Shown here: piece by piece, positions 1-7,831 of the stretch | How the letters are laid out: each line of letters begins with the position of its first letter | How positions within the stretch are numbered: position 1 is the stretch's first letter | From: Clostridia bacterium | Lineage (GTDB): Bacteria > Bacillota > Clostridia > Oscillospirales > CAG-272 | NCBI GenBank assembly: GCA_017454675.1 | Contig: JAFTCN010000086.1 | Span: 1-33,972, forward strand | Length of the DNA stretch: 33,972 nucleotides | Direction of reading: 5' to 3' | Notes under the pieces: generated by a model | The model's database searches: none | Seen by the model: only the letters and a program-made list of their open reading frames with translations | Told to the model about the DNA's origin: nothing | Position numbers and translations under genes: made by a program

Positions 1-1341
1 CTTTTCTTTTTCCTTTTCCTTTTCCTTATCTCTTTCTTCTTCCTCTTCTTCGGGGTCGGGAGCCACAGTCACTATGAGTTTCGTGACTCTGACGCCGTCC
101 TCCATCTCTGAGATCAGGACGTGGAACCTTTCGTATTCGAAAACGTCTCCGACGTGCGGATCCGCATTCAGACTCTGAATAGCCCATCCGCCCACGGTGG
201 AATAGTCGCACTCGAAGTCGCGGGGAGTGAAATCGAACTCATAGAAGAAATCGTCGATGTTCATGTCGCCGTTTACCTCATACCTGTTCTCTCCGATCGG
301 TGTGAGGTCGGCAACGATATCGTCGGACTCGTCCCAGATGTCTCCGACGATCTCCTCAAGTATATCCTCGACCGTGACCACGCCCAGCGTACCGCCGAAC
401 TCGTCGATGACTATCGCGATGTGAGTCTTGCGTTCGCGGAGATGGTGCAGCGCCGCGGGAAGCTTCATCGTCTTGTGCAGGAAGAGAGGCTTCATGAGCA
501 TCTTCTCGATATCGGCGCCGGGATTGTCCACGGTCTCCTTGAAATAGGTATTGAGGTAGAGTATGCCGATTATGTCGTCGATCGAATCCCTGTATACCGG
601 GATCCTTGAATACGTCGAATCCTCGATGATCCCCCGGATGTTCTGAGGTTCGTCTTCAATATCGATGGTAACGAGGTCGATCCTGGGGGTCATGATCTCC
701 TCGATAGTGGTCTCGTGGAACTCTAGAGACGACTGCAGCAGTTCGCTCTGCTCCTCGTCGATAACACCCTCCTCCTCGACCGTATCTATGATCGACGACA
801 GCTCGTCCTCAGTTACCGACGGGGCACCTTCGTTGTCTTTGCCCCAGATCTTGCGGAGCAGCCACATGAATCCGAGAACGACGGCGACGGGCGGGAAGAG
901 AAGATATGTGATGATGCGGACGGGCAGTGCGATGATCAGAACGATCCTGTCGGCGAACCGCTTGCTCAGCACCTTGGGGATTATCTCTCCGAAGATAAGT
1001 ACAATGAAGGTCATGACGACCGTCGCGACGGTTGACGCGACGCCGTCATATCCGTTCGACCTGAATATCCGATAGAAAAGATCGATGAATATGGCCGTCG
1101 CACAGGTCGACGCGGCGATATTCGCGAGGTTGTTTCCTATAAGGATGGCGCAGAGCGATGTGGTGAAGTTCTCCGACATCCGCAGGGCCAGCTTCGCCCC
1201 CCTGACTTTTTCCTCGGCGGATTTGCGAAGTCTCATCTTGTTCGACGCGTTGAAGGAGATCTCGCTTCCGGAGAAGAAAGCGGAGAGCACGAGCATGACA
1301 AAGATGATGACGGCGTAGACGATATATTTTCCGGGCGTCAT
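1..1341 (-). CDS. CNNM/CorC-HlyC family membrane protein with tandem CBS domains (3' end cut by window edge)
   Basis: The reading frame is open for all 447 codons to position 1 with no stop, so the gene is partial. Reading the minus strand, an N-terminal hydrophobic DUF21/CNNM transporter domain (about residues 1-180) contains FSGSEISFNASNK and IFGEIIPK. Two CBS motifs follow (about 205-325, including TPRIDLVTIDI and VVTVEDILEEIVGDIWDE), then a CorC/HlyC-type C-terminal domain. The family is linked to Mg2+/Co2+ efflux or membrane stability; the substrate cannot be read from sequence. The end turns into six Glu followed by alternating Lys-Glu, probably a cytosolic charged tail. Its ATG overlaps the TGA of the upstream paralogue (1338-2684) by four bases, so the two are translationally coupled. 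Confidence 0.9.
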   Translation of the reverse strand, partial: MTPGKYIVYAVIIFVMLVLSAFFSGSEISFNASNKMRLRKSAEEKVRGAKLALRMSENFTTSLCAILIGNNLANIAASTCATAIFIDLFYRIFRSNGYDGVASTVATVVMTFIVLIFGEIIPKVLSKRFADRIVLIIALPVRIITYLLFPPVAVVLGFMWLLRKIWGKDNEGAPSVTEDELSSIIDTVEEEGVIDEEQSELLQSSLEFHETTIEEIMTPRIDLVTIDIEDEPQNIRGIIEDSTYSRIPVYRDSIDDIIGILYLNTYFKETVDNPGADIEKMLMKPLFLHKTMKLPAALHHLRERKTHIAIVIDEFGGTLGVVTVEDILEEIVGDIWDESDDIVADLTPIGENRYEVNGDMNIDDFFYEFDFTPRDFECDYSTVGGWAIQSLNADPHVGDVFEYERFHVLISEMEDGVRVTKLIVTVAPDPEEEEEERDKEKEKEKEK

Positions 1342-2684
1342 TTTTCCGCCTCCCCGGCGCCTCCGGCCTGCACGGAGATACTTCCGTCCCCGGTCGCTGC
1401 TTCGCCGGCGTCCTGGTCGTCAAGTATATGGATTATGACTGACAGTATCCTGGTCTTTGAGACTTTTTCAACGGTGATCTCGCATTTTCCGTATACGAAA
1501 CTCTCGTCCTCCTCGGGAAGACGTCCGAATTTTTCGGTGACCCAGACGCCGACCGTATAACCGGCAATCCTAGGGTCGTCAAGCTCGACGCCCATTCGCT
1601 CGAAGGCCTCTCCGGTCCTGAGCCTGGCGCTGACCGAGAACCGGTTGCCGCCGAGCTTGTAAAAGTCGTAATCGACTACGTCCTCCTCGTCCCAGATCTC
1701 GCCTACCAGCTCCTCAAGGAAGTCTTCGATCGTTACTACTCCGGCGACCTTGCCGACGTCGTCTTTAACTATCGCAAGGTAGATCTTGTGCTGCCTCATT
1801 GTGTCGAGCAGCTGCCGGATATTGTCGGTCGTGCGGACGAAACTCGGCTTGAGGAGCACCGAACGCTTGTCGACCTTGCGGTCCTTCATATAAGCGCGGA
1901 GGAATTTTCTGATCGGAAGGACTCCGATGACGTTGTCGAGCGAACCGTTCGTGATCAGTATCCTTGAGTGAGGGATCTCTTTGATGCGGTCGATGAGCTG
2001 GCGGTTGCTGAGCATGATATCGAAATATACGATATCGTCGCGCATCGTCATGACGTCGCCGGCAGTCGTGTCTGAGAAGTCCAGGACCGACTTCAGGAGG
2101 TCGGACTGTTCGTCATTTATGACATCCTGCTTTTCCGCCGTGTCGATGATCTCATAGAGCTCCTCCTCCGTTATCGAAGGGTCGTCGCCGGCCTTGAAGA
2201 GCTTTGAGAAGTAATTCGAGATGGCAGTAAAAAAAGCCACAAGAGGAGAGAGTATCTTCATGAGCCAGCGAAGCGAACCCGCGCAGGCGCGCGCCATAGT
2301 GTCGCACCTGTCGTTTGCGAATGTCTTGGGTATCATCTCGCTCAAAAGAAACACTATCCCTGTGGTCACAAACGTACTTATAACGGTAAGTTTGTCCGGG
2401 TCCGCGACCCGTTCTGAAAACTCGTGCGTGACGAAAAGTGTAGCCACCGAAGCAGCGGCTATGTGGGTGATGTTGTTTCCGATCAGCAGGGCGGTGAGGG
2501 CTCTGTCGAAATTGGCGGCGATAAACATGGCGTTTTTGGCCTTTTTATCCCCGTCATTTTCCGCTCTGCTTTTCATACGGATCTTGTTCATGGCGGAAAA
2601 GCAGGATTCTGAACCCGCAAAATAACCGCCAAGAATCACGAATACGGCAAACAATAGGCAGTATAATATACTGTCGCCGTCCAT
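1338..2684 (-). CDS. CNNM/CorC-HlyC family membrane protein with tandem CBS domains
   Basis: This 448-residue protein is a diverged paralogue of the next gene downstream. It has N-terminal membrane segments (from LLFAVFVILGGYFAGSES), the family motif LLSEMIPKTFA, a CBS pair (VMTMRDDIVYFDI to VVTIEDFLEELVGEIWDEE) and a CorC_HlyC domain near residues 345-425. Such proteins sit in the cytoplasmic membrane and are associated with divalent-cation export or sensing. I chose ATG at 2684 because AAAGGAG lies about 12 bases upstream; an in-frame TTG at 2696 directly abuts the same ribosome site and is too close to use it. A SigA-type promoter lies at 2730-2758. Specific function is unknown. Confidence 0.92.
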   Translation of the reverse strand: MDGDSILYCLLFAVFVILGGYFAGSESCFSAMNKIRMKSRAENDGDKKAKNAMFIAANFDRALTALLIGNNITHIAAASVATLFVTHEFSERVADPDKLTVISTFVTTGIVFLLSEMIPKTFANDRCDTMARACAGSLRWLMKILSPLVAFFTAISNYFSKLFKAGDDPSITEEELYEIIDTAEKQDVINDEQSDLLKSVLDFSDTTAGDVMTMRDDIVYFDIMLSNRQLIDRIKEIPHSRILITNGSLDNVIGVLPIRKFLRAYMKDRKVDKRSVLLKPSFVRTTDNIRQLLDTMRQHKIYLAIVKDDVGKVAGVVTIEDFLEELVGEIWDEEDVVDYDFYKLGGNRFSVSARLRTGEAFERMGVELDDPRIAGYTVGVWVTEKFGRLPEEDESFVYGKCEITVEKVSKTRILSVIIHILDDQDAGEAATGDGSISVQAGGAGEAEK

Positions 2685-2729
2685 TGAAAAAACCAACTCC
2701 TTTTTTGTTAAAAATCAGTATTACTAATT

Positions 2730-2758
2730 ATTGTACTACATATAAAACGTTTTGTCAA
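2730..2758 (-). promoter_or_regulatory. SigA-type promoter for the two CNNM/CorC-like genes
   Basis: On the minus strand there is a perfect TTGACA (2753-2758), a 17-base spacer and TACAAT (2730-2735). It sits about 45 bases upstream of the start codon at 2684 in a short AT-rich gap, as expected for a housekeeping promoter. Confidence 0.8.
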
Positions 2759-2789
2759 GGGTTTGCAGAAAAATCGGATGAAACAGACT

Positions 2790-2818
2790 CCGGGCGGCGA
2801 AAATGTCCCGCCGCCCGG
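2790..2818 (-). terminator. GC-rich hairpin after the FAD oxidoreductase gene, probable terminator
   Basis: CCGGGCGGCG (2790-2799) pairs perfectly with CGCCGCCCGG (2809-2818) around a 9-base loop, starting 13 bases past the stop of the gene that ends at 2832. On the minus strand the T-rich run (GATTTTTC) comes only about 15 bases later, so this is a weaker than textbook intrinsic terminator. Confidence 0.55.
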
Positions 2819-2831
2819 GAGAGCATCCTTA

Positions 2832-4661
2832 TCAGTAAAGATCGAACGAGAAAACGTGGGCGACGGCCGAACCGTAGGTGCTGATAAGCTCGTCGCTGCC
2901 CCATGTGGCCTCGGGGATGAGCCTCACTGCTTCGGCGTCGATGCCGAGCGGAGCCCTCACGAGCCTCATATAGTTATTACCGGTGCTGTATACCGTCTTC
3001 CATTTGCCGCATGAGAGCGCTTCGATCCTGAACTTCTTGAGCATGCACTTCGGAAAGCCGAACGATGTCCCGTTGTATCCGAGCCCTCGGAAAAGCGGCA
3101 TCGGGATGTACATGAGGTCGGGATTGCCGTCGATCTGTTCGCGGTCGAGATCCGAGTCGGCTATCAGCCGGAAGCCCGATATATGCACGGTCTTTCCGAA
3201 ATCGTACATGATATACTTCCCGGTCTTGCCGAAATAACCGTTGTCGCAGCCCCAGATACGCCGGTCAAGACCGTTACGCAGTAACGATGGATCGCCGTAT
3301 TCGGCCGACAGAGACGCGTTCTCTGTCAGCGGGTAGTTCTTTCTGCGGAAGCCGGGGAGGAAGCAGTCGTCCTCGAGCAGAGCGTCCTGTATCTCCTCTA
3401 TATGGTCGCGGCAGGTTTCTCTCGGGAGTTTTCCGTGCTTCACGGCGACGGCTGCGGCGGTACCGCATGCCTGTCCCATGACGCCGATCGTCCCCATAAC
3501 ACGTGACGATGCGAAGGCTATGTGAGAGGCGCTGATATTCCGTCCGGCAAACATAAGATTGTCTATATTACGCGAATAGAGGCAGCGCAGGGGAATGGCG
3601 TATGGCTCCGACAGACGTCTCTTCTGAAGGTGGCCGCCCTTGTCGTCACCGCCCTCCATGAAGAATCCGCCCGGAAGGTGGTTGTCGATCTGCCAGCCGC
3701 CGTACGCGACGGTGTCGGGGAAACTCCTGCCGCCGTTTTCGACGTCGTTCTGTGTGAGAACGTAGTCGCCGATATATCTGCGGCTCTCGCGCTTGCCGGG
3801 AAGGAATCCGAGCCATTCGAGCTCCCAGTTGTCGGCTCCGTGGTCCCCCCTGTTTTTCATATGGTCCCACACTCCGAAGGCTATCTTCAGCAGTTCGTCC
3901 CTTACCTCTTCGGTATCTCCGATCGTATCGCCCATCCCTCCGAGCTCGATCCAGTAGAAATTCGTATTCGGCTTGAGCAGGCATTCGTGGGGCTTGTTTC
4001 TCATATCGTCGTCTGTGTCGAAACGGTAGGCCCACTCCGGGGCTTCGAACTCGACCTTGCGGTCGGTCTCTCGCGCCTGGATCAGGACCGACATACCCAT
4101 CGTGTGGCTGTCAGCGGCATCGAGCCCGAATTCTTCGCCGTATTCCGACTTTGCCTCGCGGCCGACCCTGTAATCGGCTCCGGAGAGCGGCGCGAGGATC
4201 GAATCGCCCGAGCAGTCGGCGAAGATCTTAGCCTTGACGGTGTGATTCGTATATGTGGTGAGCTGAAAGCCGGTGACCGTCTCGATGCGGGTCCCGTCTG
4301 CGTTCATCTGAAGCGAGTTGCAGGCGCAGTTCAGGATCAGATCGATATTAGGCTCGAATCTGACCTTTTCATAAAGGATGGTATCCCATATGGACCAGTT
4401 CCTCTTCGGGTTGCGCTTCATGTTCTCGAGGGCGATCTCCTCCATGATGCCGGTCTCCTGAAGGTTTCGTACGCGCGACCCGGCGCCGCATATCCACATC
4501 CTTATCTCAGACGAGGCGTTCCCGCCGAGCACCGGTCTGTCGTGCATAAGAGCGACCCTGATGCCGTGCCGGGCGGCGGAGATCGCCGTAAGCATACCGC
4601 CGAAGCCGCCTCCGACGACGCACAGATCTACCTCGTGAAAGACCGTTTTCAGCTTTTCCAT
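2832..4661 (-). CDS. FAD-dependent oxidoreductase with a C-terminal discoidin-like domain
   Basis: The 609-residue protein opens with a Rossmann dinucleotide motif, VVGGGFGGM (GxGxxG at 17-22), then the RPVLGGNASSEIR segment typical of the FAD_oxidored (PF12831-like) family of BaiN/fumarate-reductase-related flavoproteins. DCSGD near residue 155 and NLMFAGRNISASH later match the second FAD-contact region. From about residue 470 it changes to a beta-rich discoidin/F5-F8-like segment (DRRIWGCDNGYFG, YIMYDFGKTVHISGFRLI), suggesting carbohydrate contact. No signal peptide is visible, so it is likely cytoplasmic. ATG at 4661 is chosen for the GAAGGAG six to seven bases upstream; the open frame extends 27 codons further without a ribosome site. 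It diverges from the DUF4965 gene. The substrate is unknown. Confidence 0.88.
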   Translation of the reverse strand: MEKLKTVFHEVDLCVVGGGFGGMLTAISAARHGIRVALMHDRPVLGGNASSEIRMWICGAGSRVRNLQETGIMEEIALENMKRNPKRNWSIWDTILYEKVRFEPNIDLILNCACNSLQMNADGTRIETVTGFQLTTYTNHTVKAKIFADCSGDSILAPLSGADYRVGREAKSEYGEEFGLDAADSHTMGMSVLIQARETDRKVEFEAPEWAYRFDTDDDMRNKPHECLLKPNTNFYWIELGGMGDTIGDTEEVRDELLKIAFGVWDHMKNRGDHGADNWELEWLGFLPGKRESRRYIGDYVLTQNDVENGGRSFPDTVAYGGWQIDNHLPGGFFMEGGDDKGGHLQKRRLSEPYAIPLRCLYSRNIDNLMFAGRNISASHIAFASSRVMGTIGVMGQACGTAAAVAVKHGKLPRETCRDHIEEIQDALLEDDCFLPGFRRKNYPLTENASLSAEYGDPSLLRNGLDRRIWGCDNGYFGKTGKYIMYDFGKTVHISGFRLIADSDLDREQIDGNPDLMYIPMPLFRGLGYNGTSFGFPKCMLKKFRIEALSCGKWKTVYSTGNNYMRLVRAPLGIDAEAVRLIPEATWGSDELISTYGSAVAHVFSFDLY

Positions 4662-4695
4662 TGCAGACTCCTTCAATTTTCTTTTATTTATGTGT

Positions 4696-4724
4696 ATTAT
4701 ACCACTAAACGGGAAAAAAATCAA
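4696..4724 (-). promoter_or_regulatory. Promoter of the FAD oxidoreductase gene
   Basis: The minus strand reads TTGATT (4719-4724), 17 bases, TATAAT (4696-4701), with TGG immediately before the -10 (extended -10). Transcription would start near 4689, giving a short leader of about 28 bases before the ATG at 4661. Confidence 0.8.
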
Positions 4725-4794
4725 TGTCCGCGGTATATACACCGCGCGTCATGCGCCGCAGGGGTGCGCTGACGGCGGGTAAGATTTCTTTCTC

Positions 4795-4823
4795 TTGACA
4801 ACACGTCACTTAACCGCTATAAT
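4795..4823 (+). promoter_or_regulatory. Fully consensus SigA promoter of the DUF4965 gene
   Basis: TTGACA (4795-4800), exactly 17 bases, TATAAT (4818-4823): both hexamers are perfect. It lies 55 bases upstream of the ATG at 4879 and about 70 bases from the divergent -35 of the FAD oxidoreductase, so one intergenic region could hold shared regulator sites, although I found no clear palindrome between them. Confidence 0.88.
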
Positions 4824-4878
4824 TTAATTGATTGCGCGGAGGCTGCGACTTCCGCGAAAAGAAAGGTCAGGTGACACA

Positions 4879-6825
4879 ATGAGACTTCGCGCTCCTTCTT
4901 ATCCTCTTATCACGGTCGATCCGTATTTCTCGGTCTGGTCGTCGTCGGACAGACTTACCGATACTGATACCGTACACTGGACCGGCAAAAAGATCGGGAT
5001 ATCCGGCATTGCCGAGATCGACGGAAAAGAGTACCGGTTCATCGGCAGGACTCCCGAGGACATCCCCGCTATGAAGCAGACACTCGCCGATGCCGACTCG
5101 TTCTCGACATATTACGAGTTCACCGCTGCCGGCGCCGGCCTCCGGCTCCGGTTCATGTCCCCGGTGATCCCGTCCGACCCCGCCCTCATGTCTCGTCCCG
5201 TGTCCTATCTTGACATAAAGAAATTCTCCGACGACGGAGGAAGGCACACCGTAAGGCTCAAGCTCGCGGTATCCGAGGAAGTCTGCACCGACACGGCCGG
5301 AGACGCCGCAATCGAGACCTCGACGCTCGAGCCAGCCGCCGGCATACAGTCGGTAAGGATGGGAAGAAAGGAACAGAAGATACTCTGCCGCTCGGGAGAC
5401 AATCTCCGGATCGAATGGGGATATTTTTACCTCAGCGGGAAGGGAAGAGCCTATTCTGAAAAAAAGGAAGACGGACTCACCTACGCCTGCATCGAAAGAG
5501 AAGCCGAAGCCGACAACCTCTTCACCTTCGCCTACGACGATATTTACAGCATCGAATACTTCGGCGAAAAGCTGAAGAGCTTCTGGAACCGTGAGGGAAG
5601 ACCTGTCACGGACGAGATCGCCGAGGCCCACAGGGACTTCGCTGCCGTCGCGGCCAGATGCGCGAGGATCGACACCGAACTGTTCGTCGATGCCGTCAAG
5701 GCCGGCGGCGAGAAATATGCCGAGATGCTGCAGCTCGCCTACAGGCAGTCTGTCGCTGCGCACAAGCTCGTTCTGGACGGCGACGGTAAAATACTCTTCA
5801 TATCGAAGGAATGCTTCTCAAACGGCTGTGCGGCGACCGTAGACGTATCCTATCCGTCTGTGCCGCTCTTCCTGCTGTACAATCCCGAACTCGTCAAGGG
5901 AATGATGCGTCCGATATTCAGATACGCGAGATCGGAGGCCTGGCCGTACAGCTTCGCGCCTCACGACTGCGGACAGTATCCGCTCGTCAACGGACAGGTC
6001 TACGGACACAACGCCCTCGAGAAGCAAATGCCGGTCGAGGAATGCGGTAACATGCTGATAATGACCGCGGCGGTATCCGTCGCTGAAAGATCGACATCTT
6101 TCGCCGAGGAGAACATGGATCTGCTCGACAAATGGGTCGTATTCCTCACCGAGAACGGCAGCGACCCGGCAAACCAGCTCTGCACCGACGATTTCGCCGG
6201 ACACCTCGCCCACAACTGCAACCTTTCGCTCAAGGCGATAATGGGGATTGCGGGATATGCGATCATCAAATACATGTCGGGGGACCGCGCGACCGGAAGA
6301 AAATTTATGGGTCTGGCCAGAAGAATGGCGGCCGACTGGACCGACAGGGCATCGAACGGAGACGGAAGTTTCCGCCTCGCCTTCGACAGACCGGGCACCT
6401 TCAGCATGAAGTACAATATTGTATGGGACAAACTTTTCGGAACGAACGTCATGTCCGCCGCGGCGGTGAATTCTGAAGTCGCCTCGTACCTTCCGAAACA
6501 GCATCCCTTCGGCCTCGATCTCGACAACCGCCAGCCCTACACAAAATCCGACTGGCTCATCTGGACCGCAACGCTGGCGCCCGACCGGGAGACCTTCGAG
6601 AAGATCTCGGACAGGCTCTGGGACGCATACAACTACACACAGTCACGCGTTCCCATGACCGACTGGTACTGGACTTACACCGGCCTTCACAAGTCTTATT
6701 TCAGCCGTACGAGCAATATGGAGATATCATTCAGGAACCGCACCGTCATCGGCGGGCTCTTCATGAAGCTCCTTGAATACCGTAAGACAGTCGATCTGAG
6801 ATCGAAACAGATCTACATAAAGTGA
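4879..6825 (+). CDS. GtaA-like DUF4964/DUF5127/DUF4965/DUF1793 protein
   Basis: A 648-residue protein related to the family named after the fungal glutaminase GtaA. The N terminus (YPLITVDPYFSVWSSSDRL) matches the DUF4964 entry segment; a beta-rich middle (about 70-260, DUF5127-like) is followed by a helical DUF4965/DUF1793 part with QLAYRQSVAAHKLV, FAPHDCGQYP (near 359), MPVEECGNM (from 384) and NCNLSLKAIMGIAGYA, resembling an (alpha/alpha)6 barrel. There is no signal peptide, unlike the secreted fungal relatives, so it probably acts on an imported substrate. Bacterial members are mostly uncharacterised, and glutaminase activity should not be assumed. The start is the ATG preceded by CAGGTGACACA; the frame is open 17 codons further upstream. 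It diverges from the FAD oxidoreductase. Confidence 0.85.
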   Translation: MRLRAPSYPLITVDPYFSVWSSSDRLTDTDTVHWTGKKIGISGIAEIDGKEYRFIGRTPEDIPAMKQTLADADSFSTYYEFTAAGAGLRLRFMSPVIPSDPALMSRPVSYLDIKKFSDDGGRHTVRLKLAVSEEVCTDTAGDAAIETSTLEPAAGIQSVRMGRKEQKILCRSGDNLRIEWGYFYLSGKGRAYSEKKEDGLTYACIEREAEADNLFTFAYDDIYSIEYFGEKLKSFWNREGRPVTDEIAEAHRDFAAVAARCARIDTELFVDAVKAGGEKYAEMLQLAYRQSVAAHKLVLDGDGKILFISKECFSNGCAATVDVSYPSVPLFLLYNPELVKGMMRPIFRYARSEAWPYSFAPHDCGQYPLVNGQVYGHNALEKQMPVEECGNMLIMTAAVSVAERSTSFAEENMDLLDKWVVFLTENGSDPANQLCTDDFAGHLAHNCNLSLKAIMGIAGYAIIKYMSGDRATGRKFMGLARRMAADWTDRASNGDGSFRLAFDRPGTFSMKYNIVWDKLFGTNVMSAAAVNSEVASYLPKQHPFGLDLDNRQPYTKSDWLIWTATLAPDRETFEKISDRLWDAYNYTQSRVPMTDWYWTYTGLHKSYFSRTSNMEISFRNRTVIGGLFMKLLEYRKTVDLRSKQIYIK

Positions 6826-6840
6826 CATTAGGCACGAATA

Positions 6841-6876
6841 ACACAGCCGCGTGGAAAACCGCGCGGATGTGTCCTT
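6841..6876. terminator. Hairpin between the convergent DUF4965 and tmRNA genes
   Basis: ACACAGCCGCG (6841-6851) pairs with CGCGGATGTGT (6862-6872) with one G/A mismatch; the plus strand continues CCTTTT. It lies 16 bases after the DUF4965 stop and about 10 bases past the tmRNA 3' end, so it may serve both genes. The T-run is short in both directions. Confidence 0.6.
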
Positions 6877-6881
6877 TTCGG

Positions 6882-7246
6882 TGGAGGCGGAGGGAATCGA
6901 ACCCTCGTCCGAAAACCTTTCAACGTATCTTTCTCCGGGCGCAGGCGGCCGCGAATGATTCCCCCTGACGGCGGCGACCGCCGGAGACCGTCAGCAGGTA
7001 TCCTTTTGATTCATGACCGGTTCAAAGGATAAAGGCCGGTGCACGTTACCGCTTAATCGACGCCGGTATCCGGGACAGCGGTAGATCCCGGGCCGACGGG
7101 CGGCCCCTCAGGGCCGCGTCACCGCCTTATTCAGGCAGCAAGAGCAGTGTTATCTGCGTTTAATTTTAGGTTGAACAGTTTAAAGAGCTGCCCGGCTCTG
7201 CCCGCTTGATACATCCCGAGATCCCCGTCGAAACCTTTACGCCCCC
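6882..7246 (-). ncRNA. ssrA: tmRNA (10Sa RNA)
   Basis: tmRNA rescues ribosomes stalled on broken mRNA and adds a degradation tag. The minus strand starts with GGGGGCGTAAAGGTTTCGAC and ends with a T-arm and acceptor strand (GGGTTCGATTCCC, then CGCCTCC plus discriminator A at 6882). The seven-base acceptor stem GGGGGCG/CGCCTCC pairs with one G-U. The tag frame, probably from GCA at 7157, reads ADNTALAA then TGA (stop at 7131-7133); the bases before it (TTAAAC) resemble the usual resume-codon context. After the discriminator the DNA reads CCG, so the final CCA base is not encoded. Length is about 365 nt. It starts four bases after the smpB stop. Confidence 0.95.
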
Positions 7247-7250
7247 TTGT

Positions 7251-7727
7251 TCATTCGTACTTGCCGTTCGATTTTTCGTACCGTTCGGCGTCGCGCTGAT
7301 CCTGACGTTTAGCCTCGGATTCGCGCTTGTCATAGAGTTTTTTGCCCTTGCAGAGACCAAGCTCGACCTTTACCTTTGAGTTCTTAAAATACATAGATAA
7401 CGGTATCAGAGTAAGCCTCTGTTCAGAGACGGAGGAGAAGAGTTTAACGATCTCTTTTTTGTGCATGAGAAGCTTGCGCTCCCTCAGCGGATCCCTGTTG
7501 TAGATATTGCCTTTTTCATAAGGCGAGATGTGCATTCCGTGTACCGAGATCTCGCCGCCGTGGATGTTGCAGTAGCTGTCAGAAAGGTTTACGTGCCCCT
7601 GGCGGATGCTTTTGACCTCGGTGCCCGAAAGAGATATGCCCGCTTCGTATCTTTCAAGCACGAAATATTCGTGATAGGCCTTGCGGTTCGAGCATATCGG
7701 TTTGGTCCCCGACTTGTCGACAGACAT
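7251..7727 (-). CDS. smpB: SsrA-binding protein SmpB
   Basis: SmpB carries tmRNA to stalled ribosomes and mimics the missing codon-anticodon pairing. The 158-residue protein has the family hallmarks: ICSNRKAYHEYFVLERYEAG, LSGTEVKSIRQG near residue 35, and the basic C-terminal tail (GKKLYDKRESEAKR) that enters the decoding site. Length is normal. I chose ATG at 7727, ten bases after GGAGG; ATG at 7736 is only one base from that site. The stop ends four bases before the tmRNA 5' end, so protein and RNA partner are almost certainly co-transcribed and separated by processing. Confidence 0.95.
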   Translation of the reverse strand: MSVDKSGTKPICSNRKAYHEYFVLERYEAGISLSGTEVKSIRQGHVNLSDSYCNIHGGEISVHGMHISPYEKGNIYNRDPLRERKLLMHKKEIVKLFSSVSEQRLTLIPLSMYFKNSKVKVELGLCKGKKLYDKRESEAKRQDQRDAERYEKSNGKYE

Positions 7728-7757
7728 GAAGGACATACCTCCTTTATCAGACTATAA

Positions 7758-7786
7758 TAAGCCGCCGATCGGAGAAGGGCGGCTTA
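7758..7786 (-). terminator. Hairpin between the flavodoxin-like gene and smpB
   Basis: TAAGCCGCC (7758-7766) pairs perfectly with GGCGGCTTA (7778-7786). On the minus strand it lies 46 bases past the flavodoxin-like stop and is followed by TTATAG, a poor T-run. It may be a partial terminator or part of the smpB leader; I see no clear promoter between it and smpB. Confidence 0.45.
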
Positions 7787-7793
7787 AGCGAAG

Positions 7794-7808
7794 ATTTTGC
7801 GCAATTAT
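7794..7808. repeat. 15-base repeat, copy 1 (ATTTTGCGCAATTAT)
   Basis: The same 15 bases occur at 8452-8466, where they form one arm of a perfect hairpin. Both copies lie just downstream of minus-strand genes (stops at 7832 and 8476). Here the partner arm is degenerate: GCGTAAA at about 7818-7824 allows seven pairs with one G-U. Confidence 0.6.
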
Positions 7809-7831
7809 CAGTAAAATGCGTAAAGTTCGGG

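Noticed and set aside
3522..4772. 416-codon plus-strand open frame opposite the FAD oxidoreductase
   Set aside because: It is the antisense shadow of a clear flavoprotein gene, lacks a ribosome site and reads as low-complexity Arg/Val/Glu sequence. Similar long antisense frames opposite guaB (19858-21138), pgi (22193-23191) and galE (24757-25686) are explained by GC-rich codon use.
6885..6915. Isolated tRNA gene suggested by a T-arm (GGGTTCGATTCCC on the minus strand)
   Set aside because: There is no anticodon arm; the T-arm and acceptor stem belong to the tmRNA whose 5' end is at 7246.
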